This document shows positions 6,723 to 9,386 of a stretch of 9,386 nt of DNA, one piece after another. How positions within the stretch are numbered: position 1 is the first letter of the stretch; each line of letters opens with the position of its first letter. The notes under the pieces are model-generated. The model did not search any database. It was not told where the DNA came from and was given only the letters and a program-made list of their open reading frames with translations. Origin of the DNA: a bacterium (GTDB taxonomy: Bacteria; UBA10199; 2-02-FULL-44-16; JAAZCA01); the NCBI GenBank assembly GCA_041648665.1, contig JBAZOP010000105.1:1-9386 (forward strand). The letters run 5' to 3'. The position numbers and the translations under genes are program-made.

Positions 6723-8717
6723 ATGAAAACGCTACTCAGAATCAAAGAAATGATTGACTACCTGCCCGGCCCAGTAAAGGACGCTGTGCACCATGTAGCC
6801 AAGGAGTCCGGCCAGAAGACCGATGACATGGAACTTCACCGCCATACTCACTCCGAGAAGGCTAAGGTTAATGAGATTGACCCTGCTTGCCGCAAATCGT
6901 TGGCTTATGTCAGCCATCGGTCGCAAGATAGGGACGACGAGATCGTTATTCCCAAGGCGTTGAAGTTGGACGAATTCAAGAAATACGGCAGCGTCCTCGT
7001 CAATCATAATTACAGCCTACTCCCCGTCGGTTCGGACGAATGGATTGAGGCTGACGATTATGGGATTAAAGCATTGACTGTTCATGCCGACACCGGCCCT
7101 GGCACGTTGGCCAATGTGGTGTGGGATTTGACGCGGCAGGGCCATTTGAAAGGCCGGAGCGTGGGGTTCGTGCCCACCAGTTTTACCAAGCCCGGAGCGC
7201 GGGACTGGGACCACGTGGCCAACAATCTTCAGAGCGATTGGAAGGAGTTTGATAAGAGTCGGGCGGAGAAGTCTATCAGTCGGATCATCACCGGTGGCGT
7301 CTTGCTGGAGCATTCGTTCGTGAGCGTCCCTTGCAACGTGGACGCTGAGATGATCGGGGTGGTCAAAGCCATGAACTTGGGGGGCAGGGTCATTAAGCAA
7401 CTCGGCTGGCGGGTAGACGAGAAGAGCGGCCTCCTGATCACCAAGCAGGCGGAGCCGGAGAAGTGCGTGTGCGACGAGTGCGGGCTGGTGCGCACGTGCG
7501 AGCCAGGGACGAAATGCACCGAGGAGAACTGCTTCGGTACGATGAAGCCGAAGAAGGCCGAGGAAGCCAAGGCCGATCAGCGCATCGAGATCACCAGCAA
7601 GCAAGCGGAGCCGGCAGGCCCGCGCACGGACGCGCAGCGGGCGCAGGCGCACTTCAAGCTCGGCGAGGAAGACTGGAACGCGCTGTCCGACGAGGAGAAG
7701 GAAGCGTACATCGCCAAGCTGCCGCCGAGAGGGTCGGCCGGTATACCGGAGGAGACCAAGGCCGTCCGGCGGATCGAGATCATCAGCAAGGGCGGGCCGG
7801 GATCGGGGAACTTTGGGCATGCGGGCAGGCCGGGAGAGATCGGTGGAAGCGGTCCGGGTGGCGGAGATAATAGCCCCAGTAAGGATGCAACACGCGCCAG
7901 CAGAATGACTGATTCGTTCATGCGAGGCAAGTTGCTCCGAGAACATGGGAATCTGACTGTCATGCAGGGTCGTACGCATGGGGTGACAGAGGAAGAGCGG
8001 GAGGCAGAGAAAAAACTCCATGCGGAAGCTGCGTCCTTGCACAGGAGCGCTGCTGCCGATTATCGGTCACGAGGTGTGGCAGCACACGCATCTTCCCATG
8101 AACGCGACGCCGAGATGCACGAGAAGTATGCTGCAAGTAAGGGTTTCCAAGACCCCGCCGCCACCAAGGAGAACCCCAGCATGCCTGGCCATTCGTTCAC
8201 CGCCTGCGTAGCCTTCATGGAGGACAAGGGCTACGACACCGAGGCGGCCCAGCGCATCTGCGGCAAGCTGCAGGCCGAGTCGGGGGAGAAGGCGCTGCCG
8301 GAGCCGGAGGCCGACGCGCTGTACGAGTTCATGGCGGTGGAGAAAGAGGGAGACCCCAGCGGATTCCTTGTGAAAGAGGACGACGGCACCACCCACCTCC
8401 CCACCAAGCGCGACGGCAAGCTGGATCACGGCATGATGGGTGCTGCGTGGGCGGCGCTGCATGGCGGTTACCGGGGCAATAAGTATGAAGGCCCCAAGAA
8501 GCAGGAGGCCATCAGCAGGCTCAAGAAGCTATACGAGGACGAGAACCTGCCCCTGCCAAGCGAGAAGGGCGCTGGCGAGCCTGCCGTCGTCACGGTCGTC
8601 CGTCCCGCCCCGGCAGTCAAGGTGCTGTATGCGCCGCCCGACCCAGTGTTGGTGGCGAAGGGCGTGAGTGCGGCGGTGGAGCGGGCGCTGGCCCGGCGGA
8701 CAGGGAAGATCCTATGA
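6723..8717 (+). CDS. HK97-family prohead protease with zinc-ribbon-like insert and long C-terminal extension
   Basis: Predicted serine protease that cleaves scaffold and capsid proteins inside the prohead before DNA fills it. The protease domain spans about residues 50-225: SRQ/RDD region, then VNHNYSLLPVG with candidate catalytic His95, LKGRSVGFVP with candidate Ser146, and LLEHSFVSVPCNVDAE near 195-209. The His-Ser spacing of about 50 is typical of the family. At 664 aa it is much longer than the usual 200-250. The extension holds a cysteine cluster (C248, C250, C253, C259, C265, C270), a small acidic domain (about 294-345) flanked by a 33-base direct repeat, the third Gly-rich linker (357-379), a helical stretch, an HSFTACVAFM...AAQRICGKL helical motif (around 487-512), and a region with HLPTKRDGKLDHGMMGAAWAALHGG seen in phage head proteins. 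Start chosen from the Shine-Dalgarno at 6707. The stop overlaps the next ATG. Confidence 0.9.
   Translation: MKTLLRIKEMIDYLPGPVKDAVHHVAKESGQKTDDMELHRHTHSEKAKVNEIDPACRKSLAYVSHRSQDRDDEIVIPKALKLDEFKKYGSVLVNHNYSLLPVGSDEWIEADDYGIKALTVHADTGPGTLANVVWDLTRQGHLKGRSVGFVPTSFTKPGARDWDHVANNLQSDWKEFDKSRAEKSISRIITGGVLLEHSFVSVPCNVDAEMIGVVKAMNLGGRVIKQLGWRVDEKSGLLITKQAEPEKCVCDECGLVRTCEPGTKCTEENCFGTMKPKKAEEAKADQRIEITSKQAEPAGPRTDAQRAQAHFKLGEEDWNALSDEEKEAYIAKLPPRGSAGIPEETKAVRRIEIISKGGPGSGNFGHAGRPGEIGGSGPGGGDNSPSKDATRASRMTDSFMRGKLLREHGNLTVMQGRTHGVTEEEREAEKKLHAEAASLHRSAAADYRSRGVAAHASSHERDAEMHEKYAASKGFQDPAATKENPSMPGHSFTACVAFMEDKGYDTEAAQRICGKLQAESGEKALPEPEADALYEFMAVEKEGDPSGFLVKEDDGTTHLPTKRDGKLDHGMMGAAWAALHGGYRGNKYEGPKKQEAISRLKKLYEDENLPLPSEKGAGEPAVVTVVRPAPAVKVLYAPPDPVLVAKGVSAAVERALARRTGKIL
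7464..7532 (+). other. Six-cysteine zinc-ribbon-like motif in the protease tail
   Basis: CVCDECGLVRTCEPG then KCTEENCFGTM (residues 248-273). The CxCxxCG start and the C-x4-C-F-G-T-M end resemble a small zinc ribbon. It lies just after the protease core, where the usual family member ends. It could bind metal or stabilise docking inside the prohead. Confidence 0.6.
7569..7601 (+). repeat. 33-base direct repeat, copy A (protease residues RIEITSK)
   Basis: Encodes KADQRIEITSK. It matches copy B at 7758-7790 at 28 of 33 bases. The pair flanks an acidic segment (containing LGEEDWNALSDEEKEAYIAK) in the protease extension. Confidence 0.75.
7758..7790 (+). repeat. 33-base direct repeat, copy B (protease residues RIEIISK)
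   Basis: Encodes KAVRRIEIISK and runs straight into the third Gly-rich linker. Together with copy A it suggests that a segment was duplicated or inserted next to the linker. Confidence 0.75.
7791..7859 (+). repeat. Gly-rich linker repeat, copy 3 (protease residues 357-379)
   Basis: Encodes GGPGSGNFGH, then an Ala, then GRPGEIGGSG. Protein identity to the MuF copies is nearly complete, but about 17 of 63 bases differ from copy 1, including a serine codon of the other family (TCG versus AGT). It joins the protease part to a helical C-terminal region whose first part is less GC-rich. Confidence 0.9.
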
Positions 8718-8929
8718 AGCTTGACGCCGTCAATGGATTTGTGATCGTGGAGGTTTTCTCCATACGAGATTTTGAACGAATGTCGAAACGGCCAGACAAC
8801 TTTGCCTATCCCCGACGCGGCAAGCAGGGGCGGCGGAAGACGAGGCCGCAAACCGGCGCGGGAAGTCGCGCCACAGTAGAAACCGGGCGGTGGAAATGCC
8901 GCCCACAAGAGAGGGATCGAAACAGATGA
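8714..8929 (+). CDS. Hypothetical 71-aa protein between protease and capsid (doubtful)
   Basis: Starts at an ATG overlapping the protease stop and ends with a TGA overlapping the capsid start, both as ATGA, with a purine-rich aggga at 8702-8706 as a possible Shine-Dalgarno. The first half (MKLDAVNGFVIVEVFSIRDF) looks protein-like; the second half is Arg/Lys-rich with two cryptic RNA hairpins in its DNA, so its codons may be constrained by RNA structure rather than protein. No family is recognised. It could be a small basic head protein, or a structured leader for the capsid gene that happens to stay open. Confidence 0.4.
   Translation: MKLDAVNGFVIVEVFSIRDFERMSKRPDNFAYPRRGKQGRRKTRPQTGAGSRATVETGRWKCRPQERDRNR
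8848..8904 (+). promoter_or_regulatory. Two tandem GC-rich hairpins with a shared GGAA loop before the capsid gene
   Basis: Hairpin 1 (8855-8872): stem GGCGCG/CGCGCC with loop GGAAGT. Hairpin 2 (8885-8904): stem GGGCGG/CCGCCC, plus one T-G pair, with loop GGAAAT. Each is preceded by AAACC. Stem sequences differ but stay perfectly paired, while the loop (GGAA, purine, T) and leader are shared, which points to a selected RNA structure. They sit 22-71 bases before the capsid start, ahead of its Shine-Dalgarno (about 8910-8916). GGA in hairpin loops is the known target shape of CsrA/RsmA, and capsid genes in phages often have strong translation control; which protein, if any, binds here is unknown. 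No T-run follows, so an intrinsic terminator is unlikely. Confidence 0.6.
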
Positions 8930-9386
8930 AAAAGAAAGTGAAACTCAACAAGAGCTGGATGGGCCACGCCGAGGGCACGATCCTCGAGGTGGACGAAGCC
9001 ACCCTGAAGTCCATTCTGGACAACGAGGCGGGCGAGGTCTACGACGACTCCATCGACCTCAAGCTGGCCAGCGCCACCAAGGGCATCCAGGACGCGGCGG
9101 TGAAGGCGGCCACGGACGCGGTCGAGAAGAGCCTGAAAGAGATGGCCTCGGGTCAGAGCAAGATGATCCACATCTCCGTCAAGGACAACTCCGACGAAGA
9201 CCCGACCTTCGGCTACCTGCCCGGCTGCAACAAGTCGGCGGAGAAGCTGTCCAAGGGCGAGATCAACTTCGCGTTCGGCCGGTTCGCAGTTGACGTGCAG
9301 AAGGCGGCCCGTGGCGGGCGTGAGCCCGAGATGCTGATGAAGTGCCGCGAGCGGTCTGAGAAGCTGGTCACCAAGGCTGCCGGAGA
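8926..9386 (+). CDS. Probable major capsid protein, N-terminal part (3' partial)
   Basis: Open from ATG 8926 to the window end (153 complete codons, no stop). The start overlaps the previous TGA (ATGA), with agaggga at 8910-8916 as Shine-Dalgarno. The product opens MKKKVKLNKSWMGHAEGTIL, a basic strand module followed by LEVDEATLKSILDNEAGE, seen at the start of various phage head proteins. An Ala/Lys-rich helix follows (about residues 48-75), like the scaffolding delta-domain of HK97-type capsids. Then KDNSDEDPTFGYLPG and INFAFGRFAVDVQKA, resembling the N-arm and first helix before the E-loop, and REPEMLMKCRERSEKLVTKAAG, where HK97-type capsids usually continue to a GGFLVP-like motif just beyond this window. 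The position after portal, MuF and protease agrees. The protease would be expected to remove the N-terminal segment. A separate scaffold protein is the main alternative. Confidence 0.75.
   Translation, partial: MKKKVKLNKSWMGHAEGTILEVDEATLKSILDNEAGEVYDDSIDLKLASATKGIQDAAVKAATDAVEKSLKEMASGQSKMIHISVKDNSDEDPTFGYLPGCNKSAEKLSKGEINFAFGRFAVDVQKAARGGREPEMLMKCRERSEKLVTKAAG

Noticed and set aside
7017..8042. 341-codon minus-strand frame opposite the protease
   Set aside because: Arg/Leu/Ala/His-rich antisense shadow; the + strand shows the protease motifs and linker.
8855..8904. Intrinsic transcription terminator between protease and capsid
   Set aside because: Both stems are GC-rich, but no run of T follows either, and a coupled capsid gene starts 22 bases downstream.

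Overview
The window is one strand of the head-assembly (DNA packaging and capsid) module of a tailed double-stranded DNA phage or prophage (Caudoviricetes, HK97-like capsid logic). All supported genes are on the + strand. Base composition is mostly GC-rich, with GC-ending codons, but it is mosaic: several stretches inside the ORFs fall to roughly 33-45% GC by hand count. The host cannot be named from the sequence; a high-GC bacterium is the most one can say. No rRNA, tRNA, CRISPR array, transposase or integrase is seen, and no stretch above 300 bases lacks a gene.

Layout: (1) 1-1164, the C-terminal part of the large terminase subunit; its first 27 codons are the end of an intein that splices just before Walker B. 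(2) 1161-1349 and 1346-1495, two small unknown ORFs. (3) 1509-3740, an HK97-type portal with a long C-terminal extension ending in a coiled coil. (4) 3737-6700, a Mu gpF-like (MuF) minor head protein. It is interrupted at its HPN/CRC signature by a 387-residue intein with a Vsr-like (EDxHD-type) endonuclease, and extended by two glycine-rich linkers, each followed by an AT-rich ParB-like domain. (5) 6723-8717, an HK97-family prohead protease with a Cys-rich knuckle and a long tail carrying a third copy of the linker. (6) 8714-8929, a doubtful 71-codon ORF overlapping two tandem RNA hairpins with the same loop. (7) 8926-9386, the start of the probable major capsid protein, running off the window.

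The order terminase, portal, MuF, protease, capsid is the classic assembly order: the portal nucleates the prohead, MuF joins as a minor or internal protein, the protease matures the shell, and terminase pumps DNA through the portal. Five of seven gene junctions are ATGA stop-start overlaps, implying one translationally coupled operon. The two exceptions precede the portal and the protease, and both have clear Shine-Dalgarno sequences.

The most interesting signals are: two different inteins in two head genes; a modular 'linker plus cargo domain' architecture shared by MuF and the protease, with the linker conserved in protein but diverged in DNA; two tandem ParB-like domains of foreign composition at the end of a head protein; and the paired GGA-loop hairpins just before the capsid start codon.
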